DNA of 48,662 nucleotides. It comes from Deltaproteobacteria bacterium. GTDB taxonomy: Bacteria > Myxococcota_A > Polyangia > Haliangiales > JADYYK01. Below, piece after piece: positions 26,735 to 35,682 of the stretch. The DNA is taken from contig JADYYK010000111.1 of assembly GCA_020853705.1 (NCBI GenBank), positions 1-48,662 on the forward strand. Direction: 5' to 3'. Position numbers and translations under genes: made by a program. The notes under the pieces are model-generated. The model worked only from the letters and a program-made list of their open reading frames with translations. It was not told the DNA's origin and ran no database searches. The first letter of the stretch is position 1, and every line of letters begins with the position of its first letter.

Positions 26735-27520
26735 TCACCCGGGGGGCACTGGCACCAGCGCATGGCGGCCCGCTGCGGGCGGCTCGTCGAGCATCGAGAG
26801 GGGCCAGTCGATGATCGGCGGGTGCGGCGGCACCTCGACGCTGCCGTCGGGCAAAAGGCGCGGCGCGAAGTCCCAGCGCAGGTCGCCGCCGGGGACGGAG
26901 TCGTCCGCGAAGTGGCGCGCGGCGAGGATGCTCGCGCAGGCGGGCTGGCCGGTCGGCGCGCTGTGCGCGATGCACACGCGCAGCCAGGTGTGCTCGCTGG
27001 TCCAGGGGTAGAGCTCGGACGCGGTGGAGCGGAACACCAGCACCGGCTGGCCGCCGCGCAGGGCGCGCACCTCGAGCTGCTCGACGCGGAAGGCGTAGGG
27101 GTCGTCGTTCATGCTGTTCTCGCAGACCGGGCCGTCGAACAGGAAGAAGCCGGCGTCGGTCTCGAGCACCAGCGCGCAGTCGATGAAGTCACCCTGGTTG
27201 TCGAGGCCCACCACGCGCGCCGAGCGGAACGGGCCGCGCGGGCGCGCCAGCCGGGCCGGGCCGGTGACCCAGGACGGGCGGGGGTCGAAGATGCGCGGGG
27301 CGTCGTTGCCGCCGCGCGCCTCGGCCCAGCGCTGGAGCGCGGCCAGGCTGGGCAGCGGACCGACGTCGGGCGGCATGAGGTCGAGCGTCAGGGACCGCGA
27401 CGCGGGCACGACTGCGGGCGCGGCGGCGGCGCGCGCGGCGGGGTCGGGGTCGTCACGCTCGATGCGCGAGCAGGCCGCGGCGGACCAGCTGATGAGGGCC
27501 AGGATGGACGCAGCGCGCAT
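26735..27520 (-). CDS. hypothetical lipoprotein, 261 aa
   Basis: A lipoprotein (lipobox SAAAC, Cys17; MRAASILALISW start) with an Ala/Pro-rich linker and a globular beta-rich domain with three or four Cys (IDCALVLETDAGFFLFDG; VCENSMND; RVCIAHSAPTGQPAC). No known motif. It may be a surface binding protein. There is no clear ribosome site at ATG 27520 and no TANNNT at leaderless distance. It is convergent with the 26250 lipoprotein gene (11 bp apart). Confidence 0.75.
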   Translation of the reverse strand: MRAASILALISWSAAACSRIERDDPDPAARAAAAPAVVPASRSLTLDLMPPDVGPLPSLAALQRWAEARGGNDAPRIFDPRPSWVTGPARLARPRGPFRSARVVGLDNQGDFIDCALVLETDAGFFLFDGPVCENSMNDDPYAFRVEQLEVRALRGGQPVLVFRSTASELYPWTSEHTWLRVCIAHSAPTGQPACASILAARHFADDSVPGGDLRWDFAPRLLPDGSVEVPPHPPIIDWPLSMLDEPPAAGRHALVPVPPG

Positions 27521-27730
27521 GCCGCCACAACGTCAGGGCGAGCGCCTCGATTCCAGATCCGTCGGGTTGATATACGACCCAGCTCGGCGCGCGATTCATG
27601 CTTGTTTTCGGCCTACATCTCGCCGGGAGTGACCGCCCCGACCGGGCGGCGGAAGTCCCAGCGCGGTGGTCGCAGTGGACTGAAAAGACGTCGTCGCGGG
27701 CTGGCCCGCTGGTTGCTGAGGTGGCCCCCC
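27521..27730. other. 210-bp intergenic region between divergent lipoprotein genes
   Basis: This stretch has lower GC than its surroundings around 27541-27625 and contains a short hairpin (CCGCCC 27633-27638 with GGGCGG 27644-27649). No ORF is convincing. GAGGTGG (27718-27724) may be the ribosome site of the gene at 27731. Confidence 0.5.
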
Positions 27731-28858
27731 ATGAGGCGATCACTCCCATGGACCCTGGTGCTCTGTGCAGTGCTGGCTGGCTGCGGCGACGACGACCCCA
27801 CCGGCATGGGGGTCGGAGATGGCGGCGCCGATGGCAGCAGCAGCGGCGATGACGGTGGTGGCAGCACGGTCGATGGCGGCGTCGCGCTGGGCACCACCTT
27901 CAAGCTGTCGGGCATGGTGACCGACTTCGTGTCCGGCCAGGCGGTGCCCGGGCAGGCCACCGTCAACACCAGCGGCCTTGCGCCGGCGCCGACGGTCTCG
28001 GTCACCGGCGCGAGCTACCAGATCACCGGCATCGCGCCCTTCAGCGTGTTCCACGTCCTGGCCGGCGCGGCGCCCACGCATCGCTCGACCTACAACATGG
28101 CGTCGACCGTCGACGCAGCCGACGTCACCGGCGTGGTGTCACGCGCGCTCGGCGAGACCACGCTGACGGCGTACCAGACCGCGTTCGCGGTGACCCCGAT
28201 GGCGGGGCGCGGGATCCTGATCGCGCGCACCCTCGACATGACCGGCAGCGCGCGCGCCGGCATCGCCGCGACGGCGTTCCAGCTGGGCGGGCAGGCGCCG
28301 CCGCACACCCCGCTGTTCCTGGACGCCGCGCGCGCCGCCGCGCCGACCGCGACCTCGACCACGGCGTCGGGCTACGTCGTCTTCTATGACGTGATGCCCG
28401 GGCTGGTGACCGTCAACGCGACCACGGCCAGCGGCTTCACCTTCAGCGGCCCGCAGGCGCCGGTGGCCGCGGGCACCGTCAGCCTGGTCGACCTCGTGGT
28501 CACCGCGGGCGCGGCGCAGCCGCCGACCAACGTGTCGTTCTCCACCCAGGTGTTCCCCATCTTCACGCGGCGCGGCTGCGAGACCTGCCACTCCGGCAAC
28601 GGCATCGGGCGCGACCTCGGGGGCCTGACCCTGAACGGGTCGACCACGCTGGTGCTGCGCGAGCTGACCCAGGAGCTGTCGCCCAACTACAACATCACGC
28701 GCGTCAACAAGGCGATGCCCGAAATGAGCAAGCTCCTGACCATGCCCAGCTTCGAGCAGCCCGCCGACCGCCACCCCAACGTGACCTTCGCCAGCGCGAG
28801 CGACCGCGACTACCAGCTCATCCTGGCCTGGATCAAGGAGGGCGCGAAGGACAACTAG
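27731..28858 (+). CDS. single-haem c-type cytochrome-like lipoprotein
   Basis: A 375-residue lipoprotein (lipobox AVLAGC, Cys17) with a Gly/Asp/Ser-rich linker, a carboxypeptidase-regulatory-like beta domain (GMVTDFVSGQAVPGQATVNTS, about 55-180), a second beta domain (about 185-255), and a C-terminal c-type haem region: FPIFTRRGCETCHSG with CETCH at 283-287. The region after it (AMPEMSKLLTMPSFEQPADRHPN) holds a Met that may be the sixth ligand. It probably carries electrons at the outer surface or periplasm. ATG 27731 is the only start consistent with the signal peptide. Its TAG stop is the first base triplet of the strong hairpin at 28856-28890. Confidence 0.8.
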   Translation: MRRSLPWTLVLCAVLAGCGDDDPTGMGVGDGGADGSSSGDDGGGSTVDGGVALGTTFKLSGMVTDFVSGQAVPGQATVNTSGLAPAPTVSVTGASYQITGIAPFSVFHVLAGAAPTHRSTYNMASTVDAADVTGVVSRALGETTLTAYQTAFAVTPMAGRGILIARTLDMTGSARAGIAATAFQLGGQAPPHTPLFLDAARAAAPTATSTTASGYVVFYDVMPGLVTVNATTASGFTFSGPQAPVAAGTVSLVDLVVTAGAAQPPTNVSFSTQVFPIFTRRGCETCHSGNGIGRDLGGLTLNGSTTLVLRELTQELSPNYNITRVNKAMPEMSKLLTMPSFEQPADRHPNVTFASASDRDYQLILAWIKEGAKDN

Positions 28859-28890
28859 CGCTCCTCGAAGCGAAGCTTCGAAGAGCGCTA
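28856..28890. terminator. bidirectional terminator-like hairpin
   Basis: TAGCGCTC, one mismatched base, TCGAAGC, a GAA loop, GCTTCGA, one base, GAGCGCTA: a 15-bp stem with a single mismatch. It starts at the stop codon of the haem lipoprotein gene and ends 10 bp before the stop of the convergent crotonase gene. There is no T-run, but position and strength fit a shared terminator. Confidence 0.7.
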
Positions 28891-28900
28891 TCCGGTCCGG

Positions 28901-29602
28901 TCAGCTCGCCGGCGACATCAGGGTGCGCATGTCGTCGTCGAGGGTGTCGCGAATGTGCGCGATGGTGCGGTTGCGCAGGCGGTCCTTGGTGGCGCGGAAC
29001 GCCATGCTGCCGATGGCCGACAGCCGGGTCGCCTCGGCCAGCGCGCGCGTCACGACCTCGCCGGGGGCGACGACCTCGTCGACATAGCCCGCGGCGAGCG
29101 CCTCGGCCGGGCTGTGGATGTGACCGAGCAGGGTGGCCCGGGTCAGCGCGGTGGGCAGCAGGCGGTCGCGCGCCAGCTCCATGGCCAGCACCGGCACGGG
29201 CAGGCCGATCGAGACCTCGTTGAGGCCGATGCGGAAGTCGCCCGCGGCGGCGATGCGCAGGTCGCCGGTCAGCACGGTGAGGGCGCCACCCGCGAGGGCG
29301 TGGCCGGTGCATGCGATGACCAGCGGCACGCGCGCGCCGTACAGGCGCATCAAGAGCTCCGAGCCGCGCGACAGCAGCGCCTTGGCGGCGTCGGGGCCGC
29401 TCATCATGACGCGCAGGTCGAAGCCGGCGCAGAAGCGACCCTCGCGGCCGGCCAGCACCATCGCGCTGGCCTCGGTCTCGGCCCGGGTCAGGGCGGCCGT
29501 GACCTGCTCGATCATGGCGTCGGACAGCGCGTTGGCCTTGCCGTCGTCCATCTCGACGACGGCGATCTTGCCTTCCAGGCGATAGCGGGCGAGCTCACTC
29601 AT
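28901..29602 (-). CDS. enoyl-CoA hydratase/isomerase (crotonase) family protein
   Basis: A 233-residue crotonase. The oxyanion-hole segments are present: REGRFCAGFDLRVM (residues 53-66) and TGHALAGGALTVLTGDLRIA (99-118). In hydratases two Glu residues act; here the first Glu site (in GGCELAM of the rat enzyme) reads GGALTV, so it is Leu, while the second is kept in NEVSIGLP (Glu129). That pattern points to an isomerase, hydrolase or decarboxylase-type reaction rather than a classical hydratase. ATG 29602 has no strong ribosome site; the msrB stop is 27 bp upstream on the same strand, so the two may share a transcript. Confidence 0.88.
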   Translation of the reverse strand: MSELARYRLEGKIAVVEMDDGKANALSDAMIEQVTAALTRAETEASAMVLAGREGRFCAGFDLRVMMSGPDAAKALLSRGSELLMRLYGARVPLVIACTGHALAGGALTVLTGDLRIAAAGDFRIGLNEVSIGLPVPVLAMELARDRLLPTALTRATLLGHIHSPAEALAAGYVDEVVAPGEVVTRALAEATRLSAIGSMAFRATKDRLRNRTIAHIRDTLDDDMRTLMSPAS

Positions 29603-29629
29603 GCGGCGCAGCCTACCGCGACCCGCGGG

Positions 29630-30028
29630 CTATTTCTTGCTGAACTTCAGGCTGGCGGAGTTGATGCAGTAGCGCAGGCCGGTGGGCCTGGGGCCGTCGT
29701 CGAAGACGTGGCCGAGGTGGCCGCCGCAGCGTGAACACACGACCTCGACGCGCCGCATGCCGTGCGAGGTGTCGGTGCGCTCTTCGATGCGGCCCTCGGG
29801 GGCGCTGGAGAAGCTGGGCCAGCCGCAGCCGGAGTCGAACTTGCTGTCGGACAGGAACAGCTCGGCGCCGCAGCCGGCGCAGGTGTAGCGGCCGGCCTCG
29901 TGGTTGTCCCACAGGTCGCCGGTGAAGGCGCGCTCGGTGCCCTGCTTGCGCAGCACGGCGTAGCGGGTGGGGCCGAGCTCGGCCTGCCACTCGGCGTCGG
30001 TCTTCTCGACCTCGTACTTCTTGCTCAT
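29630..30028 (-). CDS. msrB: peptide-methionine (R)-S-oxide reductase MsrB
   Basis: A 132-residue MsrB that reduces methionine-R-sulfoxide in proteins. Zinc ligands are the two CxxC pairs (Cys50/Cys53 and Cys98/Cys101); the substrate-binding motif SGCGWPSF is at 66-73, [10 protein letters not shown] at 104-113, and the catalytic Cys121 lies in RYCINSASL. No signal peptide, so it is cytosolic. ATG 30028 lies 8 nt after a TATCCT hexamer without a ribosome site; the divergent gene at 30082 has the identical hexamer at the identical distance. Length and motifs are standard for the family. Confidence 0.96.
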   Translation of the reverse strand: MSKKYEVEKTDAEWQAELGPTRYAVLRKQGTERAFTGDLWDNHEAGRYTCAGCGAELFLSDSKFDSGCGWPSFSSAPEGRIEERTDTSHGMRRVEVVCSRCGGHLGHVFDDGPRPTGLRYCINSASLKFSKK

Positions 30029-30036
30029 GGCCGAGC

Positions 30037-30073
30037 AGGATAGCGCGACGTGCGCGCGGCCGCCGGGTATCCT
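30037..30073. promoter_or_regulatory. mirror-image divergent leaderless promoters
   Basis: TATCCT on the minus strand (30042-30037) lies 8 nt before the msrB ATG; TATCCT on the plus strand (30068-30073) lies 8 nt before ATG 30082. The flanks are also similar (TATCCTGCTC versus TATCCTGTGC), so the 53-bp gap is nearly a dyad. Confidence 0.6.
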
Positions 30074-30081
30074 GTGCCGGC

Positions 30082-31029
30082 ATGGGCCGCGTCCCCGACA
30101 CCGAGCCTGCGGCCGGGCCGTATCGGCGGGCCGACGCGCTGCCCAGGCTGGCAGAGGCGCCGCGCCGGCTGCCGCGCGGGCTGCGGGCCCGCTTCGCGTT
30201 CGGCAACCCGCTCAGCCTGATCGGATGGCCGGTGTTCGGGGTCGGCATGATCCTGGTGTGGGCCGTGGTCCTGAACAGCGAGGTCATGGTGCGCGGCTGG
30301 GACGGACAGCTCGACCAGGTCACCGGCGAGGTCCTGGTCAGCGAGGTCACCGGCACCAAGCAGGTCGACGAGGGCGGTCCCCACTACGACAGCGAGTGGA
30401 AGGTGCACTACCGCTATGTCGCGCACGACGGCAGGCCACGCACCTCGGTGTCGTGGGGCTCGACCCGGCTGCTGGCGCGCGGCGTCCCGGTCGAGGTCGA
30501 GGTCCAGCACGCGCACCCGGAGCGCTCGCGCATCAAGGGGCTGCGGGATCGGCGCTTCGCGGGCGGGCTGGTGTGGCTGGTACTGATCCCGCTCGGCGGC
30601 CTCGGGCTGGCGGTCGGTGGGCTGTTCTGGGGCGGCCGCGTGCTGACGCTGCTCGGACGGGGAGCCGTCGCGCGCGCGCGCCTGGTCGAGCGCCGCCAGG
30701 TCGAGCAGTCGAGGACCGAGGCTGGCACGCCGATCTACACCAACCAGCTGACGTTCGAGTTCCGCGCCGCCGACGGCGAACTCTACCGGCGCACCATCCG
30801 CACCCGCAACGTCGACCGGTTCGTCGACGAGGCCGAGGGCGAACAGATCGTGTACCACCCGATGATCCCGAGCTACGCCCGCCTGATGGACGAGCTGCCG
30901 GGCCGGCCGCGAATCGGCGAGGACGGGCAGCTGGGTAGTCCTGATCAGTGGGGCTATGTCGTGCTGGTGTTGCCGATCCTGATGGTGTGGTCACACCTCC
31001 TGTACTTCGTGTTCTGGTGGCTCAGCTAG
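30082..31029 (+). CDS. DUF3592-like membrane protein
   Basis: A 315-residue membrane protein with three helices (about 48-68, 170-193 and 292-312). Between helices one and two lies a beta-rich extracytoplasmic or cytoplasmic domain of DUF3592 type ([58 protein letters not shown]), and a second copy of the same kind follows helix two ([40 protein letters not shown]). So the protein is an internal duplication of the DUF3592 pattern. Function unknown. Leaderless-type start at ATG 30082, divergent from msrB. Its last 8 bases overlap the convergent small Cys-rich gene. Confidence 0.8.
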   Translation: MGRVPDTEPAAGPYRRADALPRLAEAPRRLPRGLRARFAFGNPLSLIGWPVFGVGMILVWAVVLNSEVMVRGWDGQLDQVTGEVLVSEVTGTKQVDEGGPHYDSEWKVHYRYVAHDGRPRTSVSWGSTRLLARGVPVEVEVQHAHPERSRIKGLRDRRFAGGLVWLVLIPLGGLGLAVGGLFWGGRVLTLLGRGAVARARLVERRQVEQSRTEAGTPIYTNQLTFEFRAADGELYRRTIRTRNVDRFVDEAEGEQIVYHPMIPSYARLMDELPGRPRIGEDGQLGSPDQWGYVVLVLPILMVWSHLLYFVFWWLS

Positions 31030-31282
31030 GTCGACGCTTCAGCTGAAGCGTTTCGGCGGCGGCGCCCGGATCGGTGGTGATGAGCGTCTGCAGCGCGACC
31101 TGGAGCTGTCTCGTGAGGTCGGTCCACGCGTCTGCGCTGTCCTGGCCGGGGCACGGCGCGCACGGGCAGTCGGACGCCAGCGTGCAGCGCTCACAAGTGC
31201 GGTCACACCAGTTGTGGGGAGAGCTGAGCTCGAGGTGCTGCATGGCCATCACCAGGTAACCGGTAGCACAGCGGTCTGACAT
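31022..31282 (-). CDS. small Cys-rich protein, 86 aa
   Basis: A small soluble protein with a dense cysteine patch: NWCDRTCERCTLASDCPCAPC, a Cys-x3-Cys-x2-Cys-x5-Cys-x-Cys-x2-Cys arrangement, probably a metal (zinc or iron-sulfur) site. The rest is a helix (WTDLTRQLQVALQTLITT). It starts at ATG 31282, or perhaps at ATG 31249, which would give 75 residues beginning MAMQHLELSS. The C-terminal residues TLQLKRRPS are encoded by one of the TTCAGCTGAA palindromic elements, so the gene end seems to have been rebuilt by the repeat. It overlaps the end of the convergent DUF3592-like gene by 8 bp. Confidence 0.55.
   Translation of the reverse strand: MSDRCATGYLVMAMQHLELSSPHNWCDRTCERCTLASDCPCAPCPGQDSADAWTDLTRQLQVALQTLITTDPGAAAETLQLKRRPS
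31029..31059. repeat. dispersed palindromic element (copy 1)
   Basis: CGCTTCAGCTGAAGCG (31035-31050) is a perfect 16-bp palindrome, flanked by GGTCGA on the left and TTTCGGCGG on the right. It follows the stop of the 30082 gene and encodes the C-terminus of the small Cys-rich gene. Confidence 0.75.
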
Positions 31283-31295
31283 TGCCGCGCAACCA

Positions 31296-31355
31296 GCGCG
31301 GTCGACGCTTCAGCTGAAACGTCGACCGCCCCTTCAGCTGAAACGTCGACCGCGC
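31296..31355. repeat. dispersed palindromic element (copies 2 and 3)
   Basis: Copy 2 is an inverted repeat with arms GGTCGACG (31300-31307) and CGTCGACC (31320-31327) around a TTCAGCTGAA core. Copy 3 (31333-31352) has the same core and right arm. The outer arms GCGCGGTCGACG (31296-31307) and CGTCGACCGCGC (31344-31355) also pair, so the whole unit can fold as one structure. It lies between the Nudix gene stop and the Cys-rich gene start. Confidence 0.8.
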
Positions 31356-31363
31356 CTGGCCGG

Positions 31364-31939
31364 TCAGCGCACCTGGCGGAGGAGCGACTGCAGGATCTGG
31401 TAGGTCAACCCCCACACCACCTCGCCCTGGTGGCGGAAGCTGGGGAACCTGCGCGAGAACGGGCCCAGCTGGTACTGGTAGTCGGCGTCGAGCTCGCCGC
31501 GGGCGGCGGGGTCGAGCGGGAGCCAGAAGCTGGCCTCGGCCTCGGGGCCGAGCCTGATGGGCTGCGGCGCGGCCAGGTGGAACACGAAGGGGGTGATGGT
31601 CATCGGCAGCAGCTTGCCGCGCGCGATGGCGTGCGAGGAGGGCAGGGTGCCGAGCAGCGCCGCGGTGGCGAGATCGATGCCGAGCTCCTCGCGGGTCTCG
31701 CGGATGGCGGTGCTGACGAGGTCGGCGTCGGCGGCCTCCTCGCGACCGCCGGGCAGCGAGACCTGGCCCGACCAGCGATCGCCGGCGCGCTCGGCGCGGC
31801 GCATCAGCAGCAGCTCGGCGGCGTCACGGTCGAAGCGCAGCACCGCGGCGACCGCCGCGCGGCGCTGGCCCAGCCGCCGCGCCGGCGGCGGGCTGACGCT
31901 GAGGCGGCTGGTGAAGCGCTGCAGGGAGAGCTCGCTCAC
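31364..31939 (-). CDS. Nudix hydrolase, CoA pyrophosphatase (NudL)-like
   Basis: A 191-residue Nudix protein. The Nudix box reads SGQVSLPGGREEAADADLVS then TAIRETREELGI, with the Arg-Glu-x-x-Glu-Glu metal-binding core. The residues before the box (WSGQVSLPGG) and after it (LLPMTITPFVFHL) are typical of NudL/CoAse enzymes, which hydrolyse CoA and its derivatives to phosphopantetheine and ADP. The start is a GTG at 31939; no ATG is well placed. It is the last gene of the ECF sigma gene group (42 bp after the coiled-coil gene) on the same strand, though a separate promoter is possible. Confidence 0.88.
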   Translation of the reverse strand: MSELSLQRFTSRLSVSPPPARRLGQRRAAVAAVLRFDRDAAELLLMRRAERAGDRWSGQVSLPGGREEAADADLVSTAIRETREELGIDLATAALLGTLPSSHAIARGKLLPMTITPFVFHLAAPQPIRLGPEAEASFWLPLDPAARGELDADYQYQLGPFSRRFPSFRHQGEVVWGLTYQILQSLLRQVR

Positions 31940-31981
31940 CGGGGCATGGTCGGCTGTCGCGAGGGGCGGGGCAAGCCTGGG

Positions 31982-32707
31982 TCACTGACCCTTGGTGTCA
32001 CCCAGGGTGTGCACCGGGTCGATGCCCAGCTCCAGCGCGGGTGGCGCTGACGGTCGAGGCCGCGTGGCCTTCGGCGGCTTCTTGCCGGGTGCGGGCTCGC
32101 CGGGCGCCGCGGCCGCGGCCGGCGCAGGCGGGGTCGCCGGAGCTGCCAGCAGCGCCGGAGCCAGGGCTGGCCCGGACCGTGTGGTGGCCGGCGCCGCAGC
32201 GTCGAGGGCGGCGCGCAGCTCCGCCAGCTGGGCGTGGGCAGCGCGGGCGCGGCGCTCGGCGGCGCTGGCGCGCTGGTGAAGGCCCACCGCCACCACGAGC
32301 GCGGCGACGGCGAGCGTGGACGTCATGGCGAGGCCGAGCCAGCGCACGCGCGGGCGGACCTGGCCAGGGGCGAGTCCCGCCTCTGGCGTCGCCGCAGACG
32401 TCGGCGTGACGGCAGCGGCGGCCGCGCGCGCACGGACCTCGGCGGTGCGCAGCTCGGCTTCGGCGGCCGCGCGGCGGGCCTCGGCGGCGGCCAGCCGGGT
32501 GGCCTCGCGATGGCGCTCCTCCTCGCGTGCGGCGGCCGCCTCGCGGGCGCGCTGCTCGACGGCGGCCTCGCGGGCGCGCTGCTCGACGGCGGCCTCGCGG
32601 GCGCGCTGCTCCTCGCGCGCGCTGCGCTCGGCGGCGAGGCGGGCGTGCTCCAGCTGGCGCAGCTCGCCGAGCGAGGTGGTGACCGAGTTCTCGTTGCGTG
32701 CGTTCAT
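31982..32707 (-). CDS. single-pass coiled-coil membrane protein of ECF operon
   Basis: A 241-residue protein. Residues about 15-100 are an Arg/Glu/Ala coiled coil containing three copies of the nine-residue unit AVEQRAREA, encoded by a 27-bp tandem repeat. One transmembrane helix follows (about 125-146: WLGLAMTSTLAVAALVVAVGL), then a second coiled segment (RASAAERRARAAHAQLAELRAAL) and an Ala/Pro/Lys-rich tail. It looks like a bitopic structural or signal-relay protein. ATG 32707 has GTGAGG upstream; it lies 5 bp after the stop of the preceding membrane protein gene, so it belongs to the sigma factor operon. Confidence 0.75.
   Translation of the reverse strand: MNARNENSVTTSLGELRQLEHARLAAERSAREEQRAREAAVEQRAREAAVEQRAREAAAAREEERHREATRLAAAEARRAAAEAELRTAEVRARAAAAAVTPTSAATPEAGLAPGQVRPRVRWLGLAMTSTLAVAALVVAVGLHQRASAAERRARAAHAQLAELRAALDAAAPATTRSGPALAPALLAAPATPPAPAAAAAPGEPAPGKKPPKATRPRPSAPPALELGIDPVHTLGDTKGQ
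32540..32620 (-). repeat. 27-bp in-frame tandem repeat in coiled-coil gene
   Basis: Three near-identical copies with period 27 (starting near 32540, 32567 and 32594) encode the AVEQRAREA units. The period is a multiple of three, so copy number can change without frameshift. Confidence 0.8.
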
Positions 32708-32712
32708 GTGCC

Positions 32713-33267
32713 TCACTTGCCCTGGACGCCTCCCATGGCGTTGTTCCGGTCGACCTCGAGGTCGATGGTGTCTCGTTCGTGCTTGGTCCTGGTCGCTCCA
32801 TCGCGCAGCCTGGCGGCTGCAGCCCGGGCGCGATCCGCGTTGGCGCGCAGCTGCGCCTGCTGCAGCTGGAGCTGGAGGCGCAGCCGGTCGCGCTCGGCGG
32901 CGCTGGCTGCATCCAGGAGCTGCCCCTGAACCGATGCGATCTCCCTGTTGATCCGGTCCGCCTCCTGCTTCAGCCCGCGCAGGTCGGCAGCCGCCGCATC
33001 GCTGATGCGGCGCAACTCGAGCTGGTGGGCGGCACGCTCGCGCGCCGCCTGCCTGCGCTGCACGACGATGCCGACGACCAGGGCCGCCGCCGCCACGACA
33101 CAGGCCACCGCGGTGGGCGCCAGCCACCTCCGCCGCGACCGCCGCTCCGCCGCGACCGCTGCCACGCGCGCCGCGAACCCCGCCGGCGGGCTCGCGCCCG
33201 GCCAGTTCGCCATCACCAGCTCTCGCGCGCTGGCGTCGAGGTCAGTGTCGTCAGTGTCATCCGCCAT
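32713..33267 (-). CDS. single-pass membrane protein, candidate anti-sigma factor
   Basis: A 184-residue protein with a short acidic cytosolic N-terminus of about 45 residues (MADDTDDTDLDASARELVMA), one transmembrane helix (about 47-69: WLAPTAVACVVAAAALVVGIVV), and a long periplasmic coiled coil of Arg/Gln/Leu heptads (about 75-165). The gene starts 11 bp before the ECF sigma stop, so it is translationally coupled, the usual position of an anti-sigma factor. It lacks the HxxxCxxC zinc motif of ZAS-type anti-sigmas, so the assignment rests on context. The next gene downstream is a second coiled-coil membrane protein. Confidence 0.7.
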   Translation of the reverse strand: MADDTDDTDLDASARELVMANWPGASPPAGFAARVAAVAAERRSRRRWLAPTAVACVVAAAALVVGIVVQRRQAARERAAHQLELRRISDAAAADLRGLKQEADRINREIASVQGQLLDAASAAERDRLRLQLQLQQAQLRANADRARAAAARLRDGATRTKHERDTIDLEVDRNNAMGGVQGK

Positions 33268-33844
33268 GCTTCACCTCGACCAGCGCGGCGCGCAGCGCGC
33301 TGCGCGCGCGGGCGATGCGGGACTTCACGGTGCCGAGGTCGATCGACAGCACCTCGGCGATCTCTCCGTACTCCAGCCCGTGGTGCTCGCGCAGCAGGAA
33401 CGCGGCGCGCTGCTCGGGCGTCAGCGCCTCGACCGCGCGCGCGATGGCGCCTCCCAGCGCCCGTCGCTCGGCGTCGGCGTCGGTGCGGGTGTCAGCCGCC
33501 AGATCCCCCGGCAGCTGGGTCGCCACCGGGGCGCGACGCTTGAGCTCGTCGAGCGCCAGCCGGGTCGCGATGGTCAGGATCCAGGTGCCCACACGCGCCG
33601 GCCCTGCGGGGTCGAAGCGGTGCAGCGCCGTGAAGACCCGCAGGAAGGTCTCCTGCGCCAGGTCCTCGACCAGCGCCCGGCGGCCCAGCAACATGCGCCC
33701 CAGCAGGGCAAACACCTGGACCTCGTGCCGCTCGACAAGCTCCCGAAATGCATCGCGATCCCCACGCCGGGCCCGCGCCAGGGTGAGGTCGTCGAGCTCG
33801 GCGCTGGTGGGGACACGCGCGACCATGGGCAGCGAGACGCTCAC
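33257..33844 (-). CDS. ECF-type RNA polymerase sigma factor
   Basis: A 195-residue group IV sigma factor. Region 2 spans about 20-85 (ARARRGDRDAFRELVERH; RRALVEDLAQETFLRVFTALHRF), and region 4 spans about 135-185 (LTPEQRAAFLLREHHGLEYGEIAEVLSIDLGTVKSRIARARS). There is no extra C-terminal domain. GTG 33844 lies 10 nt after the CGT of a GGAAC-N16-CGT promoter, the standard ECF recognition pattern, so the gene probably transcribes itself. Its 3' end overlaps the gene for a membrane protein that is the likely anti-sigma factor. Confidence 0.92.
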   Translation of the reverse strand: MSVSLPMVARVPTSAELDDLTLARARRGDRDAFRELVERHEVQVFALLGRMLLGRRALVEDLAQETFLRVFTALHRFDPAGPARVGTWILTIATRLALDELKRRAPVATQLPGDLAADTRTDADAERRALGGAIARAVEALTPEQRAAFLLREHHGLEYGEIAEVLSIDLGTVKSRIARARSALRAALVEVKHGG

Positions 33845-33854
33845 CCATGGTTAC

Positions 33855-33878
33855 ACGAGCGGGGCGCACAAATGTTCC
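33855..33878 (-). promoter_or_regulatory. ECF-type promoter GGAAC-N16-CGT
   Basis: Minus strand: GGAAC at 33878-33874, a 16-nt spacer and CGT at 33857-33855, followed after 10 nt by the GTG start of the ECF sigma gene. The spacing and both elements match the common ECF consensus, so it is the likely autoregulatory promoter. Confidence 0.65.
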
Positions 33879-33888
33879 ACCGCTGGCG

Positions 33889-35543
<1,655 letters not shown>

Positions 35544-35544
<1 letters not shown>

Positions 35545-35594
35545 CAGATGTCGAGCACTGCGATGGCGATGCCGAGGGGTCCGAAGGGCTGCAC
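35544..35594 (-). CDS. possible 16-aa leader peptide coupled to pgm
   Basis: A short frame starts with GTG 35594, encodes [16 protein letters not shown] and stops with TGA overlapping the pgm ATG (TGATG). A TATCGT hexamer (35606-35601) ends 6 nt before the GTG, so the start would be leaderless, and pgm itself lacks a ribosome site. The peptide is hydrophobic and has no obvious attenuator codon run. It may be only a translation-delivery ORF. Evidence is positional. Confidence 0.4.
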
Positions 35595-35682
35595 GGGGCG
35601 ACGATATCACACCACGCCACGCACTCTGGTCTCCCCCACGTCGGGGGATTTCCCTGCGCCGCGCGCGCGGGTATCACTGACC

